In this document: positions 41,729 to 53,233 of the stretch, piece by piece
Position numbering within the stretch: position 1 is the first letter of the stretch
How the letters are laid out: every line of letters begins with the position of its first letter
Origin: Gigantopelta aegis
Taxonomy: Eukaryota > Mollusca > Gastropoda > Neomphalida > Peltospiridae
Assembly: GCF_016097555.1 (NCBI RefSeq)
Contig: NC_054703.1
Span: 14,325,419-14,389,418 of the forward strand
Direction: 5' to 3'
Length of the DNA: 64,000 nt
Position numbers and translations under genes: made by a program
Notes under the pieces: model-generated
Seen by the model: the letters and a program-made list of their open reading frames with translations, nothing else
Databases searched by the model: none
What the model was told of the DNA's origin: nothing

Positions 41729-43330
41729 GACATTAAATATAGTACTTGGCACTGCTGTGGAACTGTACACCACCATGACCAGTAAGGAGTGTTATTAATA
41801 TAAGTTACAACATTAAATATAGTACTTGGCACTGCTGTGGAACTGTACACCACCATGACCAGTAAGGAGTGTTATTAATGTAAGTTACAACATTAAATAT
41901 AGTACTTGGCACTGCTGTGGAACTGTACACCACCATGACCAGTAAGGAGTGTTATTAATGTAACTTACAACATTAAATATAGTACTTGGCACTGCTGTGG
42001 AACTACACCACCATGACCAGTAAGGAGTGTTATTAATGTAAGTTACAACATTAAATATAGTACTTGGCACTGCTGTGGAACTGTACACCACCATGACCAG
42101 TAAGGAGTGTTATTAATGTAAGTTACAACATTAAATATAGTACTTGGCACTGCTGTGGAACTGTACACCACCATGACCAGTAAGGAGTGTTATTAATGTA
42201 AGTTACAACATTAAATATAGTACTTGGCACTGCTGTGGAACTGTACACCACCATGACCAGTAAGGAGTGTTATTAATGTAAGTTACAACATTAAATATAG
42301 TACTTGGCACTGCTGTGGAACTGTACACCACCATGACCAGTAAGGAGTGTTATTAATGTAAGTTACAACATTAAATATAGTACTTGGCACTGCTGTGGAA
42401 CTGTACACCACCATGACCAGTAAGCAGTGTTATTAATGTAAGTTACAACATTAAATATAGTACTTGGCACTGCTGTGGAACTGTACACCACCATGACCAG
42501 TAAGGAGTGTTATTAATGTAAGTTACAACATTAAATATAGTACTTGGCACTGCTGTGGAACTGTACACCACCATGACCAGTAAGGAGTGTTATTAATGTA
42601 AGTTACAACATTAAATATAGTACTTGGCACTGCTGTGGAACTGTACACCACCATGACCAGTAAGGAGTGTTATTAATGTAAGTTACAACATTAAATATAG
42701 TACTTGGCACTGCTGTGGAACTGTACACCACCATGACCAGTAAGGAGTGTTATTAATGTAAGTTACAACATTAAATATAGTACTTGGCACTGCTGTGGAA
42801 CTGTACACCACCATGACCAGTAAGCAGTGTTATTAATGTAAGTTACAACATTAAATATAGTACTTGGCACTGCTGTGGAACTGTACACCACCATGACCAG
42901 TAAGGAGTGTTATTAATGTAAGTTACAACATTAAATATAGTACTTGGCACTGCTGTGGAACTGTACACCACCATGACCAGTAAGGAGTGTTATTAATGTA
43001 AGTTACAACATTAAATATAGTACTTGGCACTGCTGTGGAACTGTACACCACCATGACCAGTAAGGAGTGTTATTAATGTAAGTTACAACATTAAATATAG
43101 TACTTGGCACTGCTGTGGAACTGTACACCACCATGACCAGTAAGGAGTGTTATTAATGTAAGTTAGAACATTAAATATAGTACTTGACACTGCTGTGGAA
43201 CTGTACACCACCATGACCAGTAAGGAGTGTTATTAATGTAAGTTAGAACATTAAATATAGTACTTGGCACTGCTGTGGAACTGTACACCACCATGACCAG
43301 TAAGGAGTGTTATTAATGTAAGTTAGATCA
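41729..43330. repeat. 80-bp minisatellite, about 20 copies
   Basis: Unit 'agtacttggcactgctgtgg' + 'aactgtacaccaccatgacc' + 'agtaaggagtgttattaatg' + 'taagttacaacattaaatat'. Copies are nearly identical; one lacks 2 bp near 42004. The right edge meets the TTAA MITE at 43331 exactly. Confidence 0.98.
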
Positions 43331-43334
43331 TTAA

Positions 43335-43701
43335 AGGGACATACTCTAGTTTTTAAACACTACTTAGGGCATATTTTTTACTATTGTAGCTGTTTTTGAT
43401 AATTGAAATCACGCTTTACTTAGATCTTATGGTTTAGATTATCAGTTTCTGTACATATTCGAAGTGTTTTTGGTAATCCTGGTGTTTTAATATCACAAAA
43501 TGCATTTCTCATATTTTTAAAAACACACGTGCGTCTGACAAGTAACAGTTATGGAGTCAAGTTTTAGTCTGTTTTTAGAGGGTATTTCACCATTTTAAAG
43601 TCACAGACTCCTGTTTCACTCGATTGTAACTTTATCCAAATGTGTTACAGGTTTGCAGATTTATTGTTAATGTTTAACGGTTGAAACTAGGATCTGTCTC
43701 T
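43335..43701. mobile_element. TTAA-flanked MITE (367 bp)
   Basis: TTAA at 43331-43334 and 43702-43705. Ends AGGGACATACTCTAGTTTT and AAACTAGGATCTGTCTCT. Confidence 0.85.
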
Positions 43702-43934
43702 TTAATAGTACCACTGTTGACCTGTAGGTTACAGTACAATGTTCATCTACATGTATGTAGGTTCCATGCTGTAATAATACTGGATTATTAACACCTCTAA
43801 AAGGTCTTTTTAACTTTCACACGGAGTTTCCTCTGACCTTTGATGTGGTCGGTGTTGAACTGCTGACAGAGAGAAAATAAATAAAATGAAGCTAATTGCT
43901 TGCATGTACACATTCCTACCAGACCAGGAAAAAA

Positions 43935-44570
43935 CGGGGGCATGATGTAGTCCAGTGGTAAAACGATTGCTGGATGCACAGTCGGTCTATGATCGATCCC
44001 CATCAGTGGACCCATTAGGCTATTTCTCGTTCCAGCCAGTGCAGCTCAACTGGTATATCAAATGCCGTAGTATGTGCTATCCTGTATATATAACGTCACT
44101 TTATGTTATATTGACACTTCGTCTTATTGGGAGAGGGCAGGACGTAGCCCAGTGGTACAGCGTTCACTTGATGCGCGGTGAGTCTGGGATCGATCCATGT
44201 CAGTGGGCCCATTGGGCTATTTCTCGTCACAGCCAGTGCACCACGACTGGCATATCAAAGGCCATGGTATGTGTTATTCTGTCTGAGGGATGGTGCGTAT
44301 AAAAGATCCCTTGCTGCTAATCGAAAAGAGTAGCCCATGAAGTGGCAACAGCAGGTTTCCTCCCTCAATATCTGTTGGTCCTTAACCATATGTCCGACGC
44401 CATATAACCGTAAATAAAATGTGTTGAGTGCATCGTTAAATCAAACATTTCTTTTTTTTTTTTCCCTCTCTATGACTGTGTCAAAATAACCATGCGTTTG
44501 ACATCCAATAGCCATTGATTAATAATCAATGTGCTCAAGTGGTGTCATTAAACAAAACAAACTTCTTTTT
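43935..44570 (+). mobile_element. Two SINEs: A/tail 1 inside or beside A/tail 2
   Basis: 43935-44090 is head A plus the start of a central block. 44134-44452 is a complete A + tail 1. 44470-44570 is tail 2 that could complete the first copy. Probably nested, but no clean target duplication was found. Confidence 0.75.
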
Positions 44571-44630
44571 GGAAAAAAAGAAGAGAGAAAAAAAACCTTT
44601 TTCGACATTTGTACATTGTATCATTTCATT

Positions 44631-44835
44631 TTGACTTATTTCTGTGCTTATAATATCCAATTAATGTTCAAGCATGCTGTCCTGGGCACACACCTCAGCC
44701 ATATAACCATAAATGAAATTTGTTTAGTGCGTCGTTAAATAAAACATTTCCTTCCTTTCTGGCTATGGCTATATTTAGTGCGTCGTTAAATAAAACATTT
44801 CCTTCCTTTCTGGCTATGGCTATATTTAGGACCTA
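44631..44835. repeat. SINE C fragment and duplicated tail 1
   Basis: 44631-44698 is C body (minus). 44699-44835 is tail 1 with a 51-bp tandem pair (tttagtgcgtcgttaaataa ... ggctatggctata). Confidence 0.8.
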
Positions 44836-45147
44836 CTCAATGTATATACACTAATTAGATTGTGTTAACACTGTCATCAGTACAAATTGCTTTGATGCAC
44901 AGCAACCTGGTGAGTAATAGGACTGTCAACAGGCCATCATGGTTTGTTTACACATGGGAATGTTTGTAAGTGCTGACATCCGGCCATCAAATATTGAGCT
45001 CATCAGCTCACTGTCCATAGGCTGACCTTTTGGTGTGCTGTATAGTGCTGTAATATTAACTAACTTATTTCCTGCTAATTATATATACTGACATCCAAAA
45101 GATATGTCACATATGTACATAAATTTGAATCATTTGACAAATATAAT

Positions 45148-45385
45148 TTTTCGTTCCATCCAATGCACTACAACTGCATGGTCAAAAGCCATGGTACTTA
45201 TGTGTTTTCCTGTCAGTGTGAAAGTTCATATATAAAAGATCCTTTGCTGCATTAGGAAAAATTGTAGCAAGTTTCATCTGATGACTACGTATCAGAATTA
45301 ACAAATGTTTGACATCCAATAGCCGATGATTAATTGACCAATGTGCTCCAATAGTGGTGACAACAAAACAAACTTTAACTTTGAT
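45148..45385 (+). mobile_element. SINE, headless, tail 2
   Basis: ttcgttccatccaatgcact to caaaacaaacttta. Tail-to-tail with the next copy. Confidence 0.82.
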
Positions 45386-45394
45386 AAATATAAA

Positions 45395-45690
45395 TTTAAA
45401 GTTTTTTTATTTTTTAAATGACACAACTAGAGCACATTGTTTTACAAATCATCGGGTGTCAAACATTTGATAATTTTCACATATAGTTTTAGAGAGGAAA
45501 CCTGCTACATACATTTTCCCATAAGCATAGCAAGGGATCTTTGATGTGCACTACACCACAGCCTTTGATACACCAGGCATGATGTGTACTGGCTGGAATG
45601 AGAAATAACCCAATGGTCTCACTGACTGGGATCGATCCTAGACCCAAACGTGTATCAGGCAACCACTTTATCACTGGGCTTGATAAAATA
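45395..45690 (-). mobile_element. SINE, head A + tail 2
   Basis: Minus strand: cccagtgataaagtggttgc, GGATCGATCCC, central block and tail 2. Inverted against 45148-45385. Confidence 0.85.
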
Positions 45691-46067
45691 TTGTTGCTAA
45701 TTGAAAAGAACCAATTCAGAAACCACGTTACAAACACTTTGCATGTACGATGAAGTGCATTGTGACATTTAGATGTTGAACTTCATGATACTTTCATATC
45801 CAACCATACCGTTTGTTGGTTTTCTATAATACAATTTCAGGCCTTGTCAAGTTTCTTGTAGACATCAGTATACATGTATATACCATTATATATGACAGGC
45901 AGTGATAGACATAAATAAGCAAAATAAATAGTTTGCTTATTCAAGTACATGTACTTTGTTCTGTGCAGCCGAATAATATGCCAATAACAGATTTATGCTA
46001 TAAACCGATATGCAATAAAGTGGATTCGACTGTACTAGGACAATGTTTTTGATTGCTCGAAATGAAA

Positions 46068-46135
46068 TGCCCAGGACAGTGTTCTTGAACTGTAATTGGA
46101 TATAAGCACGAAAAATAGGTTGAACTGAAATGAAG
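46068..46135 (+). mobile_element. SINE C 3' fragment
   Basis: gcccaggacagtgttcttga ... ttggatataagcac then a tgaaa-type tail. Confidence 0.7.
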
Positions 46136-47850
46136 GAAATCCGTGTCTAGGCCATATTTTCCTTATCAATTCATATACATGTAGGATCATCAAACCTTGC
46201 ATGCGAAGAGAGCTTGGGCTGGTGGTGTATTACCATGTTGGTGGCACTGTAATATTAATTAATTTATTTATTTCATGCTAATTACATATATGGTCATATG
46301 ACAAGAGGGGTGAGATGTAGCACAGTTTATTAAAAAAAACTTATAACAAATAAGAGAACACGTGGTATTTGAGACCAAATTTAATTCAGTACTTGCCTAG
46401 TGACAACCATATAAAATATAGAAAAATGTAATGTATCAATGAATATAAGTAATGTGGCCTTGACTGACAGTAAGTTAGAGTATCTTTCCATGAGTATATT
46501 GTATATACAGTAAAACCAGGGATGTCAATAATTGCCGGCACCCGGCGCGAAAATCGTCGGCTATCGAATCAATTGTCGCCGGGTATCGAACTTCCAATAA
46601 ACAATGCTTGTCGACTTTTTGTTGATTAATGGCCACCTATAATTTGATTTTCATCTGCTATTTTTATTTTTAATGACATCACTGAAAACCCTTCAAAACC
46701 GGACGTTTTACAGGGTTCCATGATTTGCATATCTTTTAACACTAAAATTTACCCCTCTAAACCCGAAACCCCTCTAAACTGCATCGGACGAAATTAACCG
46801 GTTCCATTGTGTTCCTTTAATGCAAATTTTACCTCAGAAAACCAGACTGTCACACCGACGTCGACGTCGGTCATTACTGCATTACTTATACTTTGAATAC
46901 CCAAACAAAAGTTGAATGTGTGGAAAGCAATACAATGGTATGATTTGACATCCATGTTCAGCACTGGAATTAAATATGCACAATGATATTTAACTTTATT
47001 CCTTAGTCTCATTATCATCTAGTGTAAGTGTCTGGTACTCAGGTCCGGGTTGAGTTTGACCCTCGAGTACTAGAGTCCAATATTTTTTACTTGTGGACCG
47101 ACCCTCGTTGGTCCTTAAATTATGATTAAAATCCTTCTTATGTTCACATAATTATGTTTCTATTTAATCAAAATTTGATCTGTCAGTAGTACCCAATTAT
47201 AACCCAAGACCGATGATGAAATAACAACCGATTCTTAAAACTACTAACAATACTGATCTACAAAATTAGCTACCATACATGTAAAGGTTTGCTACTACAT
47301 GTAATTGTTGCTAATATGATTGGATGTTAGTACTTACAACAGTAATGCTGGGAACGTTTGAAGAGTTCAGCCGCAAAACGCGATATAATTTATAAACCAT
47401 TTTCTTTCTAGTTTTTAGTTAAAGCCATTATTGTATGTCAGTAAGGGCTAATCGTAGGCCCATGGATTTGCCGCAAAACGTGAATGATCCTTATGAAATT
47501 GTATTGGGTAAATCCCGTTTTTTTTTTTTTTTTTTTTAATCAAAATACGATATACACCAATGAAAAAAATCACTTTTACCTAAAATGAAAAATGGATATA
47601 TCGCGTTTTGCGCCTAAACTCTTCATTTTGTTCAGTATCACATCGCATCAAGTTTCAGAGATTGCTACACAATTTTAAAACATTAAACAGTAGTTGCTAT
47701 TCAATTTTCAACTGACTAAAAATATCACTAATTAATCAAGATCTTGAAAAGAAAATGTTAACCTCTAACTGTGTGGTTGCTAAATCTCTCTAATGATGAG
47801 TCAGAACATACATGTACAAAAATGTATATATTTTTTATTTATATTTTCAG
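46136..47850. other. Intron sequence upstream of CDC42SE
   Basis: Contains MITE-like pieces with 'accggac' motifs at 46670-46810 and two 'ccgcaaaacg' motifs near 47371 and 47470 in a possible inverted relation with 'cgttttgcgcc' near 47602. No exon recognised. Confidence 0.4.
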
Positions 47851-48212
47851 GTTCATCTCGAAGAACCACTATGACATAAGTTAAAGCTACTCATAACCGG
47901 AACGGGTGATCTGGGGAACGAGAAACTTGGTCGAGGCTGAGGACATCATCCCACTTCCAATACTTTCTCGTCCACAAATTCTGGTTACATGGTGGAATTT
48001 ATATTGACTGTACAGCAGCAGTTTGTTTTCATTTCGCAGACATAGACCTGAAAATTTATACAGGACAGATCTATTTATCTTTCCCATCGAGCAGTTTGGT
48101 TTAAAAAGACTGATTTTGTACACTGTACTGTTACGTTTTTCTGTTCAATTCAAGTGAGATATCACTGTTATTTTTGTGTGTTACCCGCTGCCTTTCAACC
48201 TAGTTCCTGATG
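47851..48212 (+). other. Candidate 5' UTR part of CDC42SE coding exon 1
   Basis: Acceptor-like atttatattttcag ends at 47850. From there to the ATG is repeat-free DNA with a tiny upstream ATG (atgacataa). Transcription unproven. Confidence 0.4.
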
Positions 48213-48266
48213 ATGGGAGACGCTCTGTTTTGTTTTACCTGCTGTATCGCAGAGCAACCACAGCCG
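48213..48266 (+). CDS. CDC42SE2: CDC42SE exon 1
   Basis: Encodes MGDALFCFTCCIAEQPQP, donor CCG|gtaagt. An extra in-frame ATG lies at 48210. Confidence 0.92.
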
Positions 48267-51200
48267 GTAAGTTGTCTTGCTTATCTCCCTTGTGTTGTGT
48301 TACATGTATGTGTAAAGAGTAATCTCCCTTGTGTTGTGTTTTGTTTTACCTGCTGTATCACAGAGCAACCACAGCCGGTAGGTTGTCTTGCTTATCTCCC
48401 TTGTGTTTGTGTTGTGTTACATGTATATGTAAAGAGTAATCTCCCTTGACTTTAGTATTATTATGGAGGAACTGGCCTCAGTCGCATCGTGGTTAAGACA
48501 TCAGACATAAGGCTGGTAGGGTTTTCGCAGCCCAGTACCGGCTCCCACCCAGAGCACGTTTTAGTGACTCATTGGGTAGGTGTAAGACCACTACACCCTT
48601 TTCTCTCTCACTAACCCCTAACAAGCAACAACTAACCCACTGTCCTGGACAGCCAGCCAAGAACGCTGAGGTGTGTGCCCAGGACAGCGTGCTTGAACCT
48701 TAATTGGATATAAGCACGAAAATAAGTTGATTTGAATGAAAATTGTTATGGAGGGAAAGGCCTAGTAAGTTGGAAAATTGTCTAATCCATTTGATTTTTT
48801 AAAACCATTTAAATGAACAGACCCTAATTTTTAAACACTAAGGCATATTTTTCACTGTTATGATCACTGAAATCAAACATTACTTGTATTTTATTGTTTA
48901 GATTATCCATTTCCGTACAACCAAAGTGTTTCTGGTCATCATGGTGTTTCTAATTATTTTTATTGCCAGCCCCTTGAACAACATATGCCAAGGGTAAAAC
49001 ATGGGTTGTGTACATAAAAACATAATAAAACAACATACTCTGTTGTATCCAAATGTGTTACAGGTTTGTAACTTAACCAAACTTAGTGTCCATTTCTCTC
49101 TCTCTCTCTCTAGGCATCTAGTTCTCAAATACGCCTTCTCTCTCTCACTCTCTACTCTCTGTCTCTCTCTTACTCTATCTTTCAAACTAATCATCATATA
49201 TCTAATCCATGAAGCTATCTTTTATCTCTCTCACTGTAAATACCCCCATTTCATCCATACATATTTGTCATTTTCATTATTTTTTCCACGAAACGCACAT
49301 GCTATCACTGTAAAAGTTATGGTTATGTAGTCGTGTTTGTCTAGATATTATTTTCCAGGGTATATCTTAGCACTACTATCACTGTAAATAGTTACTGTTG
49401 TATCCGTAATATGTGTCTACGGTTTGTAACTTCCACAAAACTTAGTGTAGCACTTTTACGGGTGTAAAACCTAGGCATCTAGTTGAAATTTGTCTACGCC
49501 TTAGTGTTTAAAAACTAGGTTCTGTCCCTTTAAATATGTTTCAAAGTAATAATCAGGGCCTCGTTCCACGAAACTATCTTAGCACTACTATCGCTGTAAA
49601 TACCTACCATCACAACCGTAATATTTGTCTACGATCATTAGCCCGTTCCACAAAACTATCTTAGCACTACTATCGCTGTAAATACCTACCATCACAACCG
49701 TAATATTTGTCTACGATCATTAGCCCGTTCCACAAAACTATCTTAGCACTACTATCGCTGTAAATACCTACCATCACAACCGTAATATTTGTCTACGATC
49801 ATTAGCCCGTTCCACAAAACTATCTTAGCACTACTATCGCTGTAAATACCTACCATCACAACCGTAATATTTGTCTACGATCATTAGCCCGTTCCACAAA
49901 ACTATCTTAGCACTACTATCGCTGTAAATAGCTACCATCACAACCATAATATTTGTTTACGATCATTGTCAATGTACATGTACATGTATGTCCAATACCA
50001 ATGAATACATCCAAGATGTTCCGAAAAGTCGGTAAACAATTTATTATTTAACTAATTCGCACTTCTGTGCAAAGAATATATATTAATCATTAAAGGGGCA
50101 CTTGCGACTACCATAAGGTTGCTTTGTGGAATGACTGTAAAGTTTACGGTGCCAGTTGTAAAATTCACCTTAAGTCACTACAATTAACCTCAGCTACAAT
50201 TCTTTCGTGGAACGGAACCCTGTTTTGTACTGAATTCAACTGATATTCAGTTACAATTTACATGCTTTCATTTAAAAAATATATATTGAGTATAATATTC
50301 AGCTAAATTGTATAAAAAATAAAAATTATGGAATTTGATTACTGATAAATAAATCGATTATTATCAAATTTATAATACCACTAAGTAAGAAAATGATGAC
50401 ATCATCATGAGTATTACAGAAAAAGAAAAGTGTATTTTTAATGACAGCTCGTCACATATTAAAACAAGGCTATATAACTTTGTAAGTAGCACTAAACCAA
50501 ATAACAGCTGGCTGTCTCAAAGTTTGAATTGACCCAGACATTTGATAGCACAATTAATACCACCAGTCTTTCTGTTCTATTGCTGTATTGGTGATGAATG
50601 TGAGAGTATATGTTTTTAAAATAAATTATATGCCTGGTTTATCTTGCACTTGTGAACTGATACTGTTCTTCACTGCCAAACGCTTGTGAACTGATACTGT
50701 TCTTCACTGCCAAACGCTTGTGAACTGATACTGTTCTTCACTGCCAAACACTTGTGAACTGATACTGTTCTTCACTGCCAAACGCTTGTGAACTGATACT
50801 GTTCTTCACTGCCAAACGCTTGTGAACTGATACTGTTCTTCACTGCCAAACGCATGTGAACTGATACTGTTCTTCACTGCCAAACGCTTGTGAACTGATA
50901 CTGTTCTTCACTGCCAAACGCATGTGAACTGATACTGTTCTTCACTGCCAAACGCTTGTGAACTGATACTGTTCTTCACTGCCAAACGCTTGCATCAGTT
51001 CACTTATGTAAGGGTGGGCATAGCTCGAGTGATAAACAGGGCTCAAACTTAACGATGGCACCGGCAGCAATTGCTGTCGTTGAGATATAAATTGCCGTAG
51101 GTAGAGAACATTACCGACAGCACTTTCGTGCCATCAGTAAAGCTCCTCAACAATGGCAAAATGTATACACCTGGTGTACATTATCTGCCAATATTTAACA

Positions 51201-53233
51201 TTTGCGCATTTGTAATGTGTCTACATACAGCAAAATAACCTTTCAGTCGTGTTTATTTGCTGAAAATGTCACTTTAAAAAAACCTGCCGGCTCAAAATTG
51301 TCATCAGTGGGCCATTTCAATTCTTTTAAAAATTGCCATGGGAGAAAAATTCTTAAGTTCGAGCCCTGGATAAAGTGTTTGTTTGATGCGCGTTCAGTGT
51401 GAGAATCGATCCCAGTTGGTGAACTCATTGGGCTACTTCTCATTCCAGCCAGTGCACCATGATTGTTATATCAAAGGCCATGGTATGTACCATCTGTCTG
51501 TACTATCCTGATGGTGATTGGAAAAATGTTGCAGGTTTTCTCTCTAAGACTATATGTAAAAATTACCAAATGTTTGACATCCAATAGCGGATGATTAATA
51601 AATTAATTAATTTGCCATGTAGTGATCGAGTTTGGTATTCAACACATTTGTGTCACTGTTTCAGAAACGACCGAGAAGGCGGTTAGACCCAAGTATGATA
51701 GGACTTCCCACCGACTTCAGACATACCACGCACATAGGATCTAATGAAGTGGGCAACTCTATGCAGGTGAGTTCATTAGTATTCATTAACTGGGTGAGTT
51801 CATTAACATTGGCGGTGGGTAGGACATACATGTAAGCACTCACCTGATGCATGGTCGGTCTATGATCGATCCTCGTCGGTGGACCCACTGGGCTATTTAG
51901 CGTTCCAGCCAGTGCACCACAATTAGTACATCAAAGGTCATGGTACGTCCTATCCTGTCTGTGGGATAGTGCATATAAAAGATTCCTTGCTGCTAATGGA
52001 AAATGAAGCGAGTTTCCTCGAAGACTACATGTATGTCAAAAGTACCAAATGTTTGACATCCAATAGCCAATGACCGGCCTCAATGGCGTCGTGGTTAGGC
52101 CATCGGTCTACAGGCTGGTAGGTACTGGGTTCGGATCCCAGTCGAGGCATGCGATTTTTAATCCAGATACTGACTCCAAACCCTGAGTGAGTGCTCCGCA
52201 AGGCTCAATGGGTAGGTGTAAACCACTTGCATCGACCAGTGATCCATTACTGGTTCAACAAAGGCCATGGTTTGTGCTATCCTGCCTGTGGGAAGCGCAA
52301 ATAAAAGATCCCTTGCTGCTAATCGGAAAGAGTAGCCCATGTAGTGTCGACAGAGGGTTTCCTCTCAAAATCTGTGTGGTCCTTAACCATGTGTCTGACG
52401 CCATATAACCCTAAATAAAATGTGTTGACTGCGTCGTTAAATAAAACATTTCTTTCTTTCTTTCCAATAGCCAATGATTAATAAATCACATTTCCTTCTT
52501 TCCTTCTCTATCAAAAATTGGGTGCACCTTGAACTTTGACCTAGCCGGAAGTTATTTGGTTTAGTACTACCTCTAGGGCTTGCAGTGTAGATTCCACTGT
52601 TAACTTAGCTTTGCATTTGCTTCACAATAATAAAGCAAAATATCTTTTAAAAAGTAATAATAATAAAATGTTTTGTATAATATTAAATGATGGAAGGAAG
52701 GAAATGTTTTATTTAACGACGCACTCAACACATTTTATTGACAGTTATATGGTGTCAGACATATGGTTAAGACCACACAGATATTGAGAGAGGAAACCCG
52801 CTGTCGCCAGTTCAAAGGCTACTCTTTTCGATTAGCTGCAAGGGATCTTTTATATGCACCATCCCACAGACAGGATAGTACCTACCACAGCCTTTGTTAC
52901 ACCAGTTGTGGAGCACTGACTGGAACGAGAAATAGCCCAATAGGTCCACTGACGGGGATTGATCCTAGACCGATCGCGCATCGAGCTAACGCTTTACCAC
53001 TGGGCCGTAGTCTCACCCCTATTAAATGATGGATTATTGTACGTCATTATTTTTAGTACAGCTCATAAGATACATGTGTATGTAATTGCTCAGTGTTTTG
53101 TGGATATCTTTTATTTCAGATAAATTCCTTACAGAATCAAATGTCATCAAAGGGAGACCACTTCGACCCAGTTTCTCCGTGTCATCTCAAACTGTCTGTT
53201 GTCGACCTGCCCCACCATCGCAGTCCATCATAA
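48213..53233 (+). CDS. CDC42SE2: CDC42 small effector (SPEC family), 3 exons
   Basis: Exons 48213-48266, 51665-51766 and 53120-53233 join in phase 0 to give 89 residues. The N-terminus has CFTCCIAEQPQP, matching the conserved start of the family; its cysteines are palmitoylated in vertebrate SPEC proteins and hold the protein at the membrane. Exon 2 begins KRPRRRLD, a basic stretch, and contains the CRIB-type motif MIGLPTDFRHTTHIG that binds active Cdc42. Exon 3 has SLQNQMSSKG like SE2, then a divergent end. Known family role: Cdc42-GTP effector in actin control and phagocytic-cup or synapse signalling. ATG 48213 is preferred over 48210: it has A at -3 and G at +4 and gives the family's exact spacing to the CC motif. 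Both exon 1 and exon 3 are copied by tandem repeats that include splice donors. Whether it is SE1 or SE2 in orthology is unsettled, as invertebrates usually have one gene. Confidence 0.93.
48226..48449. repeat. 111-bp tandem duplication of exon 1 end plus donor
   Basis: Units start at 48226 and 48337. Unit length 111 is 37 codons, and no stop intervenes. The second copy keeps the coding block (CFTCCITEQPQP) and a donor CCG|gtaggt at 48378, so splicing there would keep frame with exon 2. Confidence 0.93.
48468..48745 (+). mobile_element. SINE C, full length
   Basis: Head 'ctggcctcagtcgcatcgtg' with box A gtggttaagacatcagac, box B-like ttcgcagccc, the fixed body and a tgaaa-type tail. This is the best reference copy in the window. 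Confidence 0.9.
48813..49529. mobile_element. TTAA-flanked MITE carrying a (TC)n tract
   Basis: TTAA at 48809-48812 and 49530-49533. Ends 'TGAACAGACCCTAATTTTT' and 'AAACTAGGTTCTGTCCCT'. Expanded by CT-rich repeats at 49093-49170 and partly duplicated interior. Confidence 0.8.
49554..50222. mobile_element. CAGGG-ended MITE with internal 82-bp array
   Basis: Ends 49554-49573 (cagggcctcgttccacgaaa) and 50203-50222 are inverted with 17 of 20 matches. Five tandem 82-bp units start at 49562, 49644, 49726, 49808 and 49890, each containing the subterminal part (cgttccac(a/g)aaactatctt). Confidence 0.9.
50649..50993. repeat. 34-bp minisatellite, 10 copies
   Basis: Unit 'cttgtgaactgatactgttc' + 'ttcactgccaaacg', nearly perfect. 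Confidence 0.97.
51004..51630 (+). mobile_element. SINE, head A + tail 2, split by a MITE
   Basis: Head start at 51011-51036 (gggtgggcatagctcgagtg) resumes at 51369 (ataaagtgtttgtttgatgc). Central block and tail 2 follow to about 51620. Confidence 0.85.
51037..51368. mobile_element. CAGGGCTC-ended MITE (332 bp) inside a SINE
   Basis: cagggctcaaacttaa and ttaagttcgagccctg are inverted. 'ataaa' borders both sides as a possible short target duplication. A left end of the same type (cagggctcgaaact) is at 61181. Confidence 0.83.
51665..51766 (+). CDS. CDC42SE2: CDC42SE exon 2 (CRIB motif)
   Basis: Acceptor cactgtttcag, donor CAG|gtgagt. 34 codons containing the basic run and the CRIB-like IGxPxxFxHxxHxG. 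Confidence 0.94.
51808..52500 (+). mobile_element. SINE, head A + tail 2, interrupted
   Basis: The older copy (51808-52073, then 52464-52490) is split by the SINE 52074-52463. Confidence 0.88.
52074..52463 (+). mobile_element. SINE, head B + tail 1, nested
   Basis: ccaatagccaatga at 52060-52073 and 52464-52477 is a 14-bp target duplication within the tail of the older SINE. Full length, ends (cttt)n. Confidence 0.95.
52681..53033 (-). mobile_element. SINE, head A + tail 1, with 14-bp target duplication
   Basis: tattaaatgatgga at 52681-52694 and 53020-53033 fixes the element as 52695-53019 (325 bp), the best definition of the full A + tail 1 unit. It lies about 100 bp before CDC42SE exon 3. 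Confidence 0.95.
53120..53233 (+). CDS. CDC42SE2: CDC42SE exon 3 (C-terminus, stop)
   Basis: Acceptor ttttatttcag. 37 codons (INSLQNQMSSKGDHF...) and TAA at 53231-53233, directly followed by T|gtaagt. The last eight codons are the founder unit of the 31-bp array. Confidence 0.9.
   Translation: MNSLQNQMSSKGDHFDPVSPCHLKLSVVDLPHHRSPS

Noticed and set aside
48210..48449. Stand-alone 79-residue gene
   Set aside because: It is CDC42SE exon 1 read through its donor and the duplicated copy.
49554..50222. CRISPR-like array (82-bp units), and likewise the 31-, 34- and 80-bp arrays
   Set aside because: Units are contiguous with no unique spacers, in a eukaryotic genome; ordinary tandem repeats.
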